The notes beneath the pieces are model-generated. The model was given only the letters and a program-made list of their open reading frames with translations. It had not been told where the DNA came from and ran no database searches. A DNA stretch of 64,000 nt. Source: Pseudomonas lalucatii. GTDB lineage: Bacteria; Pseudomonadota; Gammaproteobacteria; Pseudomonadales; Pseudomonadaceae. Positions 54,897-64,000 of this stretch are shown here, piece after piece (position 1 is the stretch's first letter; every line of letters begins with the position of its first letter). Both the position numbers and the translations under genes were made by a program. The stretch is from assembly GCF_018398425.1 (NCBI RefSeq), contig NZ_JADPMV010000002.1:496001-560000 (forward strand), in the 5' to 3' direction.

Positions 54897-56300
54897 ATGG
54901 CGCTACTCAATTTCTTCGGGGCCGTTCGCCAGGTCACCGGTTCCTGCTACCTGATCGAGAGCCGCGATGGCGCGCGCGTGCTGCTCGAATGCGGCATGCA
55001 CCAGGGCCGCCGGCAGGAGGAGGATCGCAACCGCGCCCCCTTCCCCTTCGATCCCGCCAGCCTGGACGCCGTGGTCGTCTCCCATGCCCATCTCGACCAC
55101 ACCGGCCTGCTGCCACGCCTGGTGGCCTCGGGCTACCGCGGCCCGATCTTCGCTACCGAGGCCTGTAGCGAACTGATGGAACTGATGCTGCTGGACTCGG
55201 CGCACATCCAGGAAAAGGATGCCGAATGGGAAAGCAAATGGCGGGTGCGCCAAGGCAAACCGCCGGTCAAGCCGCTGTACACGACCAAAGATACCGAGCG
55301 GACCCTCGGCCTTCGCCACCCCCTGCCCTACGGCAACGCCCATGAGGTGGCCAAGGGCGTACAGCTGACCTTCCACGATGCCGGACACATCCTCGGCTCG
55401 GCGATAGTCGAACTGGATGTGCAGGACCACCACCTGACCCGTCGCCTGGTGTTTTCCGGTGACCTGGGCAATACCTGCTCCCCGCTGATGCGCGCGCCGA
55501 CCACGCTGGAGCGCGCCGACCTGGTGCTGCTCGAATCCACCTACGGCGACCGCGACCACCGCAACAGCAGCGAGACCCTCGAGGAGCTGGCCGACATCCT
55601 GCAGCAGGCCCACCGCGACGGCGGCAACGTGCTGATTCCCGCCTTCGCCGTCGGCCGCACCCAGGACCTGATCTACTACCTGGGGCGTTTCTACCAGGAA
55701 GGTCGCCTGCCGCAACGGGCGGTCTTCCTCGACAGCCCCATGGCCATCCGCGCCAACGCCATCTACGCCCGCTATCACCAGCAGTTCGCCCAGCGCAACC
55801 AGGCGGAGATCGAGGCCAGACACATCAAGCGCATCGAGGACTGGCTGCCGATTCTGCGCTGCACGCCGACACCGGAGGAGTCCATGGCGATCAACCGGGT
55901 CAAGAGCGGCGCGATCATCATCGCCGGCAGCGGCATGTGCAACGGCGGACGCATCGTTCACCACTTCAAGCACAACCTCTGGCGCAGTGACTGCCATCTG
56001 GTGTTCCCCGGCTTCCAGGCCGGCGGCACTACCGGCCGGGCCATAGTCGATGGCGCCGCCACGGTGAAGGTGCTGCACCAACGGATTGCGGTGAAGGCCC
56101 GGGTGCATACCCTCGGCGGCTTCTCCGCCCATGCCGGGCAGGCGCAGTTGCTCGACTGGGTCAGCCACTTCAAGCACCACCCGGAGCTGTATCTGGTACA
56201 CGGCGAGCTGGAGAAGTCGCAGGTCCTGCAGCAGGTGCTGCGCGAACGCCTGAACTGGCTCGCCAACATCCCCGAACCCGGCGAGCAGATCGCCCTGTAG
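54897..56300 (+). CDS. MBL-fold beta-CASP nuclease-like protein (YSH1/CPSF73 type)
   Basis: A 467-residue metallo-beta-lactamase/beta-CASP RNA-processing-type protein. Metal motif VSHAHLDHTG with HAHLDH at 63-68, then HDAGHILGSA, FSGDLGN, the beta-CASP segments LIPAFAVGRTQDLIYYLGRF and AGSGMCNGGR, HTLGGFSAHAG and LVHGE. All expected metal ligands are present, so it is probably an active RNase of the family best known from CPSF-73 and archaeal homologues. AAGGAG lies eight bases before the ATG. An ANR-type box upstream suggests induction at low oxygen. Confidence 0.9.
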   Translation: MALLNFFGAVRQVTGSCYLIESRDGARVLLECGMHQGRRQEEDRNRAPFPFDPASLDAVVVSHAHLDHTGLLPRLVASGYRGPIFATEACSELMELMLLDSAHIQEKDAEWESKWRVRQGKPPVKPLYTTKDTERTLGLRHPLPYGNAHEVAKGVQLTFHDAGHILGSAIVELDVQDHHLTRRLVFSGDLGNTCSPLMRAPTTLERADLVLLESTYGDRDHRNSSETLEELADILQQAHRDGGNVLIPAFAVGRTQDLIYYLGRFYQEGRLPQRAVFLDSPMAIRANAIYARYHQQFAQRNQAEIEARHIKRIEDWLPILRCTPTPEESMAINRVKSGAIIIAGSGMCNGGRIVHHFKHNLWRSDCHLVFPGFQAGGTTGRAIVDGAATVKVLHQRIAVKARVHTLGGFSAHAGQAQLLDWVSHFKHHPELYLVHGELEKSQVLQQVLRERLNWLANIPEPGEQIAL

Positions 56301-56452
56301 CACCACGCGCGCCGTTCCCCTCCTGCGCTATGCCCCCCCCTAAGCAGCGCGGCCCGCCCAAAAGCGTCCCGACCCGGCCATACTCTTGAGCAGGGCCGGG
56401 CGCATCAGGGAACCGAAACGACTCGGCCCGTATTCGAAAAAGGGGAAGTACC

Positions 56453-57532
56453 ATGCCTTACGAATCGGACGACTACCTGTCGCGACACTTCCAGACCAGC
56501 GGCATCGACCTGGCCAGCAAGGTGGAGGAGCTCACCACCCTGGCGGTGCCGCCGGACAGCCCCAACCTGCCGCTGTACCGGGAAATGCTCATCACGGTCA
56601 TCCGCATGGCCCAGGCCGACCGCAACCGCTGGGACGCCAAGATCATGCTGCAGACCCTGCGCGAAATGGAGCATGCCTTCAGCACGCTGGAGCAGTTCAA
56701 GCGCCGGCGCAAGGTCACGGTATTCGGTTCGGCGCGCACCCCGGTCGACCACCCGGTCTATCGACTGGCCCGCGAACTGGGCGCCACCCTGGCGCGCTAC
56801 GACCTGATGGTGGTGACCGGGGCCGGCGGCGGCATCATGGCCGCCGCCCACGAAGGCGCCGGCCTGGAGAACAGCCTGGGCTTCAACATCACCCTGCCCT
56901 TCGAGCAGGGCGCCAACGCCACGGTGGAGGGCAGCGGCAACCTGCTGTCGTTCCACTTCTTCTTCCTGCGCAAGCTGTTCTTCGTCAAGGAGGCCGACGC
57001 CCTGGTGCTCTGCCCCGGGGGCTTCGGCACCCTGGACGAGGCATTGGAAGTACTGACCCTGATCCAGACCGGCAAGAGCCCCCTGGTGCCGGTGGTGCTG
57101 CTCGATCAGCCGGGGGGCAGCTACTGGCGCGACCACCTGGAGTTTGTCGAGAAACAGCTGCTCGGCCACGGCTATATCCTGCCCAGCGACCTGAATCTGA
57201 TGCGCCTGGTGCACAGCGCCGACGAGGCCGCCGAGGAGATTGCCCGGTTCTATCGCAACTTCCACTCCAGTCGCTGGCTGAAGGGACTCTTCGTCATCCG
57301 CCTCACTCACCCGCTCAACGATGAGGCCATGCACCGGCTGAACCAGGACTACACCGACCTGTGCAAGAGCGGCGGCTTCCAGCAACAGCCGCCGTCCGAT
57401 CTGGAGCGTGACGAACCGGAGCTCTGCCACCTCACGCGCCTGGCCTTCGCCTTCAACGGCCGCGACCACGGCCGCCTGAGGGAGCTACTGAACTACATCA
57501 ACCTGCCGCAGAGCTGGGCACCGAACGCCTGA
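56453..57532 (+). CDS. LOG family protein (TIGR00730-like)
   Basis: A 359-residue protein with the Lonely-Guy nucleotide-binding core: VTVFGSARTP at 88-97, VVTGAGGGIMAAAHEGAG at 120-137 and CPGGFGTLDEALEVLTLIQT with PGGFGTLDE at 188-196. LOG proteins cleave nucleoside 5'-monophosphates, releasing the base; the larger bacterial forms are often AMP nucleosidase-like. This one has extra N- and C-terminal helical parts of about 85 and 90 residues. AAGGGGAAG precedes the ATG. It follows the beta-CASP gene by 152 bases. Confidence 0.9.
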   Translation: MPYESDDYLSRHFQTSGIDLASKVEELTTLAVPPDSPNLPLYREMLITVIRMAQADRNRWDAKIMLQTLREMEHAFSTLEQFKRRRKVTVFGSARTPVDHPVYRLARELGATLARYDLMVVTGAGGGIMAAAHEGAGLENSLGFNITLPFEQGANATVEGSGNLLSFHFFFLRKLFFVKEADALVLCPGGFGTLDEALEVLTLIQTGKSPLVPVVLLDQPGGSYWRDHLEFVEKQLLGHGYILPSDLNLMRLVHSADEAAEEIARFYRNFHSSRWLKGLFVIRLTHPLNDEAMHRLNQDYTDLCKSGGFQQQPPSDLERDEPELCHLTRLAFAFNGRDHGRLRELLNYINLPQSWAPNA

Positions 57533-57717
57533 GCGCTGCCAGCGGCCATCACTGCCCCGGGCCGGAGGGACGCCGCAGCCCGGGCGGCCGCTGGCAGGCA
57601 ACCGGCTCGAAGCCATCTGGCGCCCCAGGCTGGAACATCAATATCGCGCGCGCCGCGGCGCTCTTCGACCAGAACCCGGGGCCAGTGACCGTCGAGGAGG
57701 GCAGGCGCTTGCAGCGC

Positions 57718-58179
57718 TCAGTCTTCGATGCCGCGCAGCAGGCGTCCTATCGCCTCCTGGGAGAATCCACGGTAGGCGAGGAAGCGCCCTTGCTGGGCAC
57801 GTTCGCGGGCGTCGCCAGGCTGCTTGCCGGCGAACTTGCGCCGCCAGGTGTCCTGCAGCCGCTCGGCCCAATCGATGCCGCTGTCGCGCAGCGCCTGCTC
57901 GACCTGCGGTCGGGCGAGCCCCCGCTGCGTCAACTCCTCGCGAATCCGCTGCGGCCCGTAACCGGCCCGCGCGCGATGATCGATGAAGCTCTCCAGGTAA
58001 CGCGCCTCGGACAGCAGGCCCTCCTCCGCCAGGCGGTCGAGGGCGGCCTCGATCAGCTCGGCGGCGGCGCCACGCTGGCGCAGCTTGCGCGCCAGCTCGA
58101 CCCGCCCGTGCTCGCGGCGCGCCAGCAGGTCCATGGCGGCACGGCGCACGGCCAGCGGGTTATCCAGGATCACCGACAT
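57718..58179 (-). CDS. recX: Recombination regulator RecX
   Basis: A 153-residue three-helix-repeat protein: [60 protein letters not shown] and [20 protein letters not shown]. RecX binds RecA filaments and limits RecA activity. It lies 37 bases downstream of recA in the same operon, as in most gammaproteobacteria, so read-through from the SOS-controlled recA promoter is expected. Confidence 0.94.
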   Translation of the reverse strand: MSVILDNPLAVRRAAMDLLARREHGRVELARKLRQRGAAAELIEAALDRLAEEGLLSEARYLESFIDHRARAGYGPQRIREELTQRGLARPQVEQALRDSGIDWAERLQDTWRRKFAGKQPGDARERAQQGRFLAYRGFSQEAIGRLLRGIED

Positions 58180-58216
58180 GCTCTAGGGCCTGCTGCGCAA
58201 TCGTCCAACGATTAAC

Positions 58217-59260
58217 TCAGGCGTCGACTTCGGCGGAGGCCCGGTCTTCGACCGCAGCCTTGGCCGGAGTGCTGGACACCAGCAGCTTCTCGCGGATCAG
58301 GCCCTCGATGGTGCGCGCCACATCCGGATTGTCCTCCAGGTACTTGGCCGAGTTGGCCTTGCCCTGGCCGATCTTGTTGCCCTGGTAGCTGTACCAGGCG
58401 CCGGACTTCTCCAACAGACCGAGCTGCACGCCGAGGTCGATGATCTCGCCGTTACGGTAGATACCCTTGCCGTAGAGAATCTGGAACTCCGCCTGACGGA
58501 AGGGCGGCGCCACCTTGTTCTTCACCACCTTGACCCGGGTCTCGCTGCCGACCACCTCGTCGCCTTCCTTGACCGCGCCGGTGCGGCGGATATCCAGGCG
58601 CACCGAGGAGTAGAACTTCAGGGCATTGCCGCCGGTGGTGGTCTCCGGGCTGCCGAACATCACGCCGATCTTCATGCGGATCTGGTTGATGAAGATCACC
58701 AGGCAGTTGGCGTTCTTGATGTTGCCGGTGATCTTGCGCAGCGCCTGGGACATCAGGCGCGCCTGGAGGCCCACGTGCATGTCGCCCATCTCGCCTTCGA
58801 TTTCCGCCTTGGGCACCAGGGCCGCCACGGAGTCGACGATGATCACGTCGATGGCGTTGGAGCGCACCAGCATGTCGGTGATCTCCAGGGCCTGCTCGCC
58901 GGTGTCCGGCTGCGACACCAGCAGGTCGTCGACATTCACGCCGAGCTTGCCGGCGTAGTCCGGGTCCAGCGCGTGCTCGGCGTCGACGAAGGCGCAGGTG
59001 GCGCCGAGCTTCTGTGCCTCGGCGATCACCGACAGGGTCAGGGTGGTCTTGCCCGAGGACTCCGGACCGTAAATCTCGACGATGCGCCCCTTCGGCAGAC
59101 CGCCGATACCCAGGGCGATGTCCAGGCCCAGCGAGCCGGTGGAGATGGCCGGAATCGCCTGGCGCTCGTGGTCGCCCATGCGCATCACCGCGCCCTTGCC
59201 GAACTGCTTTTCGATCTGCCCCAGGGCAGCCGCCAAGGCGCGCTTCTTATTCTCGTCCAT
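58217..59260 (-). CDS. recA: Recombinase RecA
   Basis: A 347-residue Rec[21 protein letters not shown], Walker A GPESSGKT at 65-72, Walker [12 protein letters not shown], and DNA-binding loops [20 protein letters not shown] and [20 protein letters not shown]. It catalyses strand exchange and promotes LexA self-cleavage. GAGGA six bases before ATG 59260 sets the start (a longer frame from 59272 is less likely). An SOS box lies 41 bases upstream. Confidence 0.98.
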   Translation of the reverse strand: MDENKKRALAAALGQIEKQFGKGAVMRMGDHERQAIPAISTGSLGLDIALGIGGLPKGRIVEIYGPESSGKTTLTLSVIAEAQKLGATCAFVDAEHALDPDYAGKLGVNVDDLLVSQPDTGEQALEITDMLVRSNAIDVIIVDSVAALVPKAEIEGEMGDMHVGLQARLMSQALRKITGNIKNANCLVIFINQIRMKIGVMFGSPETTTGGNALKFYSSVRLDIRRTGAVKEGDEVVGSETRVKVVKNKVAPPFRQAEFQILYGKGIYRNGEIIDLGVQLGLLEKSGAWYSYQGNKIGQGKANSAKYLEDNPDVARTIEGLIREKLLVSSTPAKAAVEDRASAEVDA

Positions 59261-59300
59261 TGAAGTCCTCACGTGATCAAGAGGGCCTGACGGCCAACAA

Positions 59301-59316
59301 CTGTATAAGTAGACAG
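59301..59316 (-). promoter_or_regulatory. recA: LexA-binding SOS box of recA
   Basis: CTGTATAAGTAGACAG is a complete CTGT-N8-ACAG SOS box, 40 bases before the recA start codon. It predicts LexA repression and induction by DNA damage of recA and, by read-through, recX. Confidence 0.93.
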
Positions 59317-59343
59317 TATTATTCCATAGGGCAAGTCGCCCGC

Positions 59344-59856
59344 CTACCCCGCCCCCGGATTTTCTTTTGCCAACAGGTCCAGCAGCCCCTCTAGGGCGGC
59401 CTTGACCGTTTGTCGGCGTACTTCCGCGCGATCGCCGGCGAACTGCCGGCGCTGGCTGAACAACTGCCCACCGTCGCCCCAGGCCAGCCAGACGGTACCT
59501 ACCGGCTTCTCCCGCGAGCCACCATCAGGGCCGGCCACACCGCTGACCGCCACCGCATAGCGGGCGCCACTGGCGGCCTGGGCGCCACGCACCATGGCCT
59601 CGACCACCTCGCGGCTGACCGCGCCCACGCTGGCGAACAGCTCCTCGGGCACGCCCAGCTGCTTGCTCTTCTGCGAATTGGAATAGGTCACGTAGCCGGC
59701 CTCGAACCAGGCGGAGCTACCGGGAATCCGGGTTATGGCCTCGGCAATGCCGCCGCCGGTACAGGACTCGGCCGCGCTCGCCTGCTCCCTGGTGGCCAGC
59801 AGCCGCGCCCCCAGCTCGGCGGCCAGGCGGGTCAGTTCGCGATCATCCACAGTCAT
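59344..59856 (-). CDS. pncC: Nicotinamide-nucleotide amidohydrolase PncC (CinA C-terminal domain)
   Basis: A 170-residue CinA-type amidohydrolase that deamidates nicotinamide mononucleotide to nicotinate mononucleotide in NAD recycling. Landmarks are [73 protein letters not shown] and the [12 protein letters not shown] end. GGAG lies six bases before ATG 59856; an in-frame GTG at 59862 is less likely. It lies upstream of recA on the same strand but ends before the SOS box, so it is probably not in the SOS operon. Confidence 0.94.
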   Translation of the reverse strand: MTVDDRELTRLAAELGARLLATREQASAAESCTGGGIAEAITRIPGSSAWFEAGYVTYSNSQKSKQLGVPEELFASVGAVSREVVEAMVRGAQAASGARYAVAVSGVAGPDGGSREKPVGTVWLAWGDGGQLFSQRRQFAGDRAEVRRQTVKAALEGLLDLLAKENPGAG

Positions 59857-59934
59857 CGACACTCCGGGGTGAAACGGGCAAGGGGGATACCCTACACTAG
59901 GCGCTTTTGCGATTCAGCCGGACAGTCCAGAACG

Positions 59935-62508
59935 ATGAGCCAAAGCGATCTCAGCGCCCACACCCCCATGATGCAGCAATACTGGAAGCTGAAGAACCAG
60001 CACCCGGACCAGCTGATGTTCTACCGCATGGGCGACTTCTACGAGATCTTCTACGAGGACGCGAAGAAGGCCGCCAAGCTGCTCGACATCACTCTCACCG
60101 CCCGCGGCCAGTCGGCTGGCCAGGCGATCCCGATGTGCGGCATCCCCTTCCACTCGGTCGAGGGCTACCTGGCCAAACTGGTCAAGCTCGGCGAGTCGGT
60201 GGTGATCTGCGAGCAGGTCGGCGACCCCGCCACCAGCAAGGGCCCGGTGGAGCGCCAGGTGGTGCGCATCATCACCCCCGGCACGGTGAGCGACGAGGCC
60301 CTGCTCGACGAGCGCCGCGACAACCTGCTGGCCGCCGTGCTGGGCGACGAGCGCCTGTTCGGCCTGGCGGTGCTGGACATCACCAGCGGCCGCTTCAGCG
60401 TGCTGGAGATCAAGGGCTGGGAAAACCTGCTGGCCGAACTGGAACGGCTCAATCCGGTCGAGCTGCTGATCCCGGACGACTGGCCCCAGGGCCTGCCGGC
60501 CGAGAAGCGGCGCGGTGCCCGTCGCCGTGCGCCCTGGGACTTCGAGCGCGATTCGGCGCACAAGAGCCTGTGCCAGCAGTTCGGCACCCAGGACCTCAAG
60601 GGCTTCGGCTGCGAGAACCTGACCCTGGCCATCGGCGCCGCCGGCTGCCTGCTCGGCTACGCCAAGGAGACCCAGCGCACCGCCCTGCCGCACCTGCGCA
60701 GCCTGCGCCACGAGCGCCTCGACGACACGGTGATCCTCGACGGCGCCAGCCGGCGCAACCTGGAGCTGGACATCAACCTGGCCGGCGGCCGCGACAACAC
60801 CCTGCAGTCGGTGGTCGACCGCTGCCAGACGGCCATGGGCAGCCGCCTGCTCAGCCGCTGGCTGAATCGCCCGCTGCGCGACCGTGCGGTGCTGGAGGCG
60901 CGCCAGGAGTCGATCGCCTGTTTCCTGGAAAACTATCGCTTCGAAACCCTGCAGCCGCAGCTCAAGGAAATCGGCGATCTGGAGCGCATCCTCGCCCGCA
61001 TCGGCCTGCGCAACGCGCGCCCGCGCGACCTGGCCCGCCTGCGCGACGCCCTGGCGGCGCTGCCGCAGTTGCAGCAGGCGATGAGCCAGCTGGAGGCGCC
61101 GCACCTGAACGCACTGGCCGCCAGCGTCAGCACCTACCCGGAGCTGGCGGACCTGCTGGCGCGGGCGATCATCGACAATCCGCCGGCGGTGATCCGCGAG
61201 GGCGGCGTACTCAAGACCGGCTACGACGCCGAGCTAGACGAGCTGCAGGCGATGAGCGAGAACGCCGGCCAGTACCTGATGGACCTGGAAACCCGGGAGA
61301 AGGCCCGCACCGGCCTGGCCAACCTCAAGGTCGGCTACAACCGCGTGCACGGCTATTTCATCGAGCTACCGAGCAAGCAGGCCGAACAGGCCCCCGCCGA
61401 CTACATCCGCCGGCAGACCCTCAAGGGCGCCGAGCGCTTCATCACCCCCGAGCTCAAGGAGTTCGAGGACAAGGCGCTGTCGGCCAAGAGCCGCGCCCTG
61501 GCCCGCGAGAAGATGCTCTACGAGGCCCTGCTGGAGCTGCTGATCGCACACCTGGCGCCGCTGCAGGACAGCGCCGCCGCCCTGGCCGAGCTGGACGTGC
61601 TGAGCAACCTGGCCGAGCGCGCGCTGACGCTCGACCTCAACCGCCCGCGCTTCGTCGACGAGCCCTGCATGCGCATTGAGCAGGGCCGCCATCCGGTGGT
61701 CGAGCAGGTGCTGACCACGCCGTTCGTGGCCAACGACCTGCGCCTCGACGATGCCACGCGCATGCTGATCATCACCGGGCCGAACATGGGCGGTAAGTCC
61801 ACCTATATGCGCCAGACGGCGCTGATAGTGTTGCTCGCCCACATCGGCAGTTTCGTCCCGGCGGCCAGCTGCGAGCTGTCACCGGTCGACCGCATCTTCA
61901 CCCGCATCGGTTCCAGCGACGACCTGGCCGGCGGCCGCTCGACCTTCATGGTGGAGATGAGCGAAACGGCCAACATCCTGCACAACGCCAGCGAACACAG
62001 CCTGGTACTGATGGACGAGGTGGGCCGCGGCACCAGCACCTTCGACGGCCTGTCGCTGGCCTGGGCGGCTGCCGAACAACTGGCCAAGCTGCGCGCCTAC
62101 ACCCTGTTCGCCACCCACTACTTCGAACTGACCGTGCTGCCGGAGAGCCAGCCGATCGTGGCCAACGTGCACCTCAATGCCACCGAGCACAACGAGCGCA
62201 TCGTATTCCTCCATCACGTGCTGCCCGGCCCGGCCAGCCAGAGCTATGGCCTGGCGGTGGCGCAATTGGCCGGCGTGCCCAGCGAGGTGATCGGCCGCGC
62301 CCGCGAGCACCTGGCGCGCCTGGAAACCACCAGCCTGCCCCACGAGCCGCCAGCGCCAATACCCGGACAGGCCAGCGCCCCCCTGCAGAGCGACCTGTTT
62401 GCCAGCCTGCCGCATCCCCTGCTGGAGGAATTGTCGAGGATCAATCCCGATGATCTAACGCCGCGCAAGGCACTGGAACTGTTATATACATGGAAGACAC
62501 GCATCTAA
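59935..62508 (+). CDS. mutS: DNA mismatch repair protein MutS
   Basis: An 857-residue MutS, matching the usual length. The mismatch-binding wedge GDFYEIF gives Phe35 and Glu37; the ATPase has Walker A GPNMGGKS at 615-622, [20 protein letters not shown] (Walker B and signature) and [10 protein letters not shown]. The C-terminal tail ([20 protein letters not shown]) is the tetramerisation-type end. ATG 59935 lies 78 bases from the divergent pncC start. It recognises mismatches and recruits MutL. Confidence 0.98.
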   Translation: MSQSDLSAHTPMMQQYWKLKNQHPDQLMFYRMGDFYEIFYEDAKKAAKLLDITLTARGQSAGQAIPMCGIPFHSVEGYLAKLVKLGESVVICEQVGDPATSKGPVERQVVRIITPGTVSDEALLDERRDNLLAAVLGDERLFGLAVLDITSGRFSVLEIKGWENLLAELERLNPVELLIPDDWPQGLPAEKRRGARRRAPWDFERDSAHKSLCQQFGTQDLKGFGCENLTLAIGAAGCLLGYAKETQRTALPHLRSLRHERLDDTVILDGASRRNLELDINLAGGRDNTLQSVVDRCQTAMGSRLLSRWLNRPLRDRAVLEARQESIACFLENYRFETLQPQLKEIGDLERILARIGLRNARPRDLARLRDALAALPQLQQAMSQLEAPHLNALAASVSTYPELADLLARAIIDNPPAVIREGGVLKTGYDAELDELQAMSENAGQYLMDLETREKARTGLANLKVGYNRVHGYFIELPSKQAEQAPADYIRRQTLKGAERFITPELKEFEDKALSAKSRALAREKMLYEALLELLIAHLAPLQDSAAALAELDVLSNLAERALTLDLNRPRFVDEPCMRIEQGRHPVVEQVLTTPFVANDLRLDDATRMLIITGPNMGGKSTYMRQTALIVLLAHIGSFVPAASCELSPVDRIFTRIGSSDDLAGGRSTFMVEMSETANILHNASEHSLVLMDEVGRGTSTFDGLSLAWAAAEQLAKLRAYTLFATHYFELTVLPESQPIVANVHLNATEHNERIVFLHHVLPGPASQSYGLAVAQLAGVPSEVIGRAREHLARLETTSLPHEPPAPIPGQASAPLQSDLFASLPHPLLEELSRINPDDLTPRKALELLYTWKTRI

Positions 62509-62647
62509 CGCAGGTCCGTACAAGCTGTTAGAATCGCGGCCATTTTTATGACTGCCCGGTTTAAAGCCTGAGCCGCGGCCAATAACGAACGCCTGCAAGC
62601 CCAGCTATAGACGGGGCCAGGCTGCCGCCCGAGGAGAGAATCAAGCC

Positions 62648-62971
62648 ATGACCTTCGTCGTTACCGACAACTGCATCAAGTGCAAATACACCGACTGCGT
62701 GGAAGTCTGCCCCGTCGACTGCTTCTACGAAGGCCCGAACTTCCTGGTGATCCACCCGGACGAATGCATCGACTGCGCCCTCTGCGAGCCGGAGTGCCCG
62801 GCCCAGGCGATCTTCTCCGAGGACGAGGTGCCGGAGGACATGCAGGAATTCATCGAGCTGAACGCCGACCTGGCCGAGGTCTGGCCGAACATCACCGAGA
62901 AGAAGGACGCCCTGGCCGACGCCGAAGAGTGGGATGGCGTGAAGGACAAACTGCAGCACCTGGAACGCTGA
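62648..62971 (+). CDS. fdxA: 7Fe ferredoxin FdxA
   Basis: A 107-residue ferredoxin with one [3Fe-4S] and one [4Fe-4S] cluster: Cys9, Cys12, Cys17 and Cys21 with Cys25, then Cys40, Cys43, Cys46 and Cys50 ([11 protein letters not shown]). The acidic helical C-terminal half ends [17 protein letters not shown] precedes the ATG. It lies 139 bases after mutS and is ended by a strong hairpin. In Pseudomonas it lies next to rsmZ and rpoS. Confidence 0.97.
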   Translation: MTFVVTDNCIKCKYTDCVEVCPVDCFYEGPNFLVIHPDECIDCALCEPECPAQAIFSEDEVPEDMQEFIELNADLAEVWPNITEKKDALADAEEWDGVKDKLQHLER

Positions 62972-62990
62972 AACCTTTCCAGCGCCCATA

Positions 62991-63017
62991 AAAAGACCCG
63001 CCTCGTGCGGGTCTTTT
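62991..63017 (+). terminator. Rho-independent terminator of fdxA
   Basis: AAAAGACCCGC (62991-63001) pairs with GCGGGTCTTTT (63007-63017) around a five-base loop. It is 19 bases after the fdxA stop. The symmetry would allow termination in both directions. Confidence 0.9.
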
Positions 63018-63031
63018 GCTTTCCTGCAGGC

Positions 63032-63166
63032 AAAAAAAGGGGCGGGATAACCCGCCCACTCTTTTGTCCCTATTCCCTTTATTTCCCACTCATCGTCCTG
63101 ATGAAATCGCATCCGGCGATTGTCCTGGCCACCGTCCTTAGCGACCCGTGTCTATCCCTCGACACA
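63032..63166 (-). ncRNA. rsmZ: RsmZ small regulatory RNA
   Basis: The reverse strand from about 63166 to 63032 reads as an RsmZ sRNA: a 5' hairpin GTGTCGAGGGATAGACAC, then AAGGACGG, CAGGACA, CCGGATG, CAGGACG (in the loop of CATCAGGACGATG), GGGAAA, GGGAAT and GGGACA. That makes eight GGA motifs, many in loops. It ends with the hairpin GGGCGGG-TTAT-CCCGCCC and seven T. RsmZ sequesters RsmA-type translational repressors and is switched on by GacA. Position between rpoS and fdxA and the GGA pattern agree with known Pseudomonas RsmZ. The 5' end is inferred from the promoter. Confidence 0.93.
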
Positions 63167-63172
63167 GGTGTG

Positions 63173-63200
63173 ATATTAGCGTTTTCCGGGCTGCCGACAA
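63173..63200 (-). promoter_or_regulatory. rsmZ: rsmZ sigma70-type promoter
   Basis: On the reverse strand TTGTCG (63200-63195) and TAATAT (63178-63173) are 16 bases apart, a reasonable -35/-10 pair. Transcription would start near 63166, at the 5' hairpin of RsmZ. Strength probably depends on the GacA site further upstream. Confidence 0.72.
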
Positions 63201-63232
63201 GTCCATAGGGCCCCTACAGGCCCACAGCAGAT

Positions 63233-63286
63233 CGCAAAAAGAATAATTTAAATATCAATCAAATCAAAAACTTATAAAAACAACCC
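63233..63286. promoter_or_regulatory. A+T-rich linker between GacA site and rsmZ promoter
   Basis: A run rich in A and T (with ATAATTTAAATATC in the middle) lies between the GacA site and the rsmZ promoter, in an otherwise G+C-rich region. In P. aeruginosa an A+T-rich stretch at this place is bound by the H-NS-like proteins MvaT and MvaU, which silence rsmZ. The same role is inferred here. Confidence 0.5.
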
Positions 63287-63339
63287 TACCCCGGAGAGCC
63301 ACCAGCCCGCGGCACATTCCCGCAATGACTTACAGCGCC

Positions 63340-63357
63340 TGTAAGCGCTGACTTACA
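63340..63357. promoter_or_regulatory. GacA upstream activating sequence of rsmZ
   Basis: TGTAAGCGCTGACTTACA is an exact TGTAAG-N6-CTTACA element, the binding site of the response regulator GacA. Its centre lies about 183 bases before the inferred rsmZ start, the usual distance for this gene. It also lies just downstream of rpoS, inside the rpoS-rsmZ gap. Confidence 0.93.
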
Positions 63358-63368
63358 CGAACGCACAC

Positions 63369-63394
63369 AAAAAACCCGGCCGAGGCCGGGTTTT
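63369..63394 (-). terminator. Rho-independent terminator of rpoS
   Basis: AAAACCCGGCC (63371-63381) and GGCCGGGTTTT (63384-63394) with a two-base loop form a strong hairpin, followed on the reverse strand by a T run ending near 63369. It lies 14 bases beyond the rpoS stop and insulates rsmZ from rpoS transcription. Confidence 0.9.
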
Positions 63395-63408
63395 GAGGAG
63401 CGTTCAAT

Positions 63409-64000
63409 TCACTGGAACAACGCATCACTGGACAGGCCATTGTTCTCCAGGATCTCCCGCAGGCGCTTGAGCGCCTCGACCTGGATCTGCCGTACGCGCT
63501 CGCGGGTCAGGCCGATCTCCTGACCCACCTCCTCGAGGGTGCAACTCTCATGACCGCGCAGACCGAATCGGCGCACCACCACTTCGCGCTGCTTGTCGGT
63601 CAGCTCCGACAACCACTGGTCGATGCTTTGCGACAGGTCGTCGTCCTGCAGCAGTTCGCAGGGGTCGGTCGGGCGGTCGTCGGTCAGGGTATCGAGCAGG
63701 GTCTTGTCGGAATCCGGGCCCAGGGACACATCCACCGAGGACACTCGCTCGTTCAGGCCGAGCATGCGCTTGACCTCACCCACCGGCTTCTCCAACAGGT
63801 TGGCGATCTCCTCCGCCGACGGCTCATGATCGAGCTTCTGGGTCAGCTCGCGAGCGGCCCGCAGGTAGACGTTGAGCTCCTTGACCACGTGAATCGGCAG
63901 GCGAATGGTGCGGGTCTGGTTCATGATCGCCCGCTCGATGGTCTGACGAATCCACCAGGTGGCGTAGGTCGAGAAGCGGAAGCCGCGCTCGGGGTCGAAC
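63409..64000 (-). CDS. rpoS: RNA polymerase sigma factor RpoS, 5' part outside window
   Basis: The C-terminal 196 or so codons of the stationary-phase sigma factor are present; the frame is open to the window edge. Visible parts are [20 protein letters not shown] (region 2), [20 protein letters not shown] (region 3.0), [20 protein letters not shown] (linker) and [20 protein letters not shown] (region 4.2). The C-terminus, [10 protein letters not shown], is typical of Pseudomonas RpoS. It controls general stress and stationary-phase genes and is indirectly linked with neighbouring rsmZ through the Gac/Rsm network. Confidence 0.97.
   Translation of the reverse strand, partial: FDPERGFRFSTYATWWIRQTIERAIMNQTRTIRLPIHVVKELNVYLRAARELTQKLDHEPSAEEIANLLEKPVGEVKRMLGLNERVSSVDVSLGPDSDKTLLDTLTDDRPTDPCELLQDDDLSQSIDQWLSELTDKQREVVVRRFGLRGHESCTLEEVGQEIGLTRERVRQIQVEALKRLREILENNGLSSDALFQ

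Noticed and set aside
63040..63057. The GGGCGGG/CCCGCCC hairpin as a second fdxA terminator
   Set aside because: The T run is on the reverse strand only. It is the terminator of rsmZ, not of fdxA, which has its own hairpin at 62991-63017.

Overview
The window is a chromosomal stretch of a high-G+C gammaproteobacterium, almost certainly a Pseudomonas. This rests on gene content and order: rapA, an MHYT-GGDEF-EAL gene and a phosphonate-type ABC operon; hrpA near fadD1-fadD2-hydrolase-phaJ; braCDEFG; fpr-finR; and the recX-recA-pncC-mutS-fdxA-rsmZ-rpoS block. All are typical of that genus. I see no IS element, prophage, CRISPR array, rRNA or tRNA gene. Gene edges were set from Shine-Dalgarno spacing and stop/start overlaps, so many starts lie inside longer open frames.

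Layout. 1-3.8 kb: a partial EamA permease divergent from an Lrp-type regulator, then a BCCT osmolyte transporter beside a 779-base gene-free, A+T-richer stretch. 3.8-8.4 kb: hrpA and a DUF3087 membrane protein. 8.5-14.3 kb: an agmatine catabolism operon (aguA, aguB, a polyamine-binding protein, an exported YtcJ-type amidohydrolase) with a divergent LysR regulator. 14.3-20.3 kb: fadD1 and fadD2, divergent from a monoacylglycerol-lipase-like hydrolase coupled to phaJ, then a DUF1993 gene. 20.4-24.0 kb: a TetR regulator behind a strong A+T-rich palindrome, an HlyD lipoprotein and an ABC exporter; the first two genes each carry an apparent frameshift. 24.1-28.6 kb: ccoM (38 residues) with two ANR-type boxes, a 53-residue basic protein, an AlkB-like dioxygenase, a small hypothetical and rapA. 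28.7-32.7 kb: two cyclic-di-GMP genes. 32.7-37.7 kb: a hydroxypyruvate isomerase/tartronate semialdehyde reductase-like pair and a four-gene phosphonate-type ABC operon. 37.7-43.7 kb: two small conserved genes and braCDEFG. 43.8-49.7 kb: a pseudouridine-synthase-like protein without the catalytic Asp, DUF1456, a DUF1326/DUF2182 pair, trmO, a divergent monooxygenase/VOC pair and a PAS-GAF-GGDEF cyclase. 49.8-57.5 kb: fpr-finR, erdR, an EamA permease overlapping a DTW-domain gene, a QSregVF protein, a beta-CASP metallo-beta-lactamase and a LOG-family protein. 57.7-64 kb: recX, recA with its SOS box, pncC, mutS, fdxA, rsmZ with a perfect GacA upstream site, and the 3' part of rpoS.

How the genes work together. 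Much of the window concerns uptake and breakdown of nitrogen and carbon sources (agmatine, branched-chain amino acids, fatty acids, osmolytes) and lifestyle control: three GGDEF proteins, the Gac/Rsm output rsmZ, rpoS, and ANR-type control of a cbb3 oxidase subunit. I found no wholly new system. The least explained items are the aguBA cluster with an orphan binding protein and an exported amidohydrolase, the solute-binding-protein/GGDEF fusion, the active-site-degenerate pseudouridine synthase, the DUF1326/DUF2182 pair, and the doubly frameshifted TetR/HlyD exporter locus.
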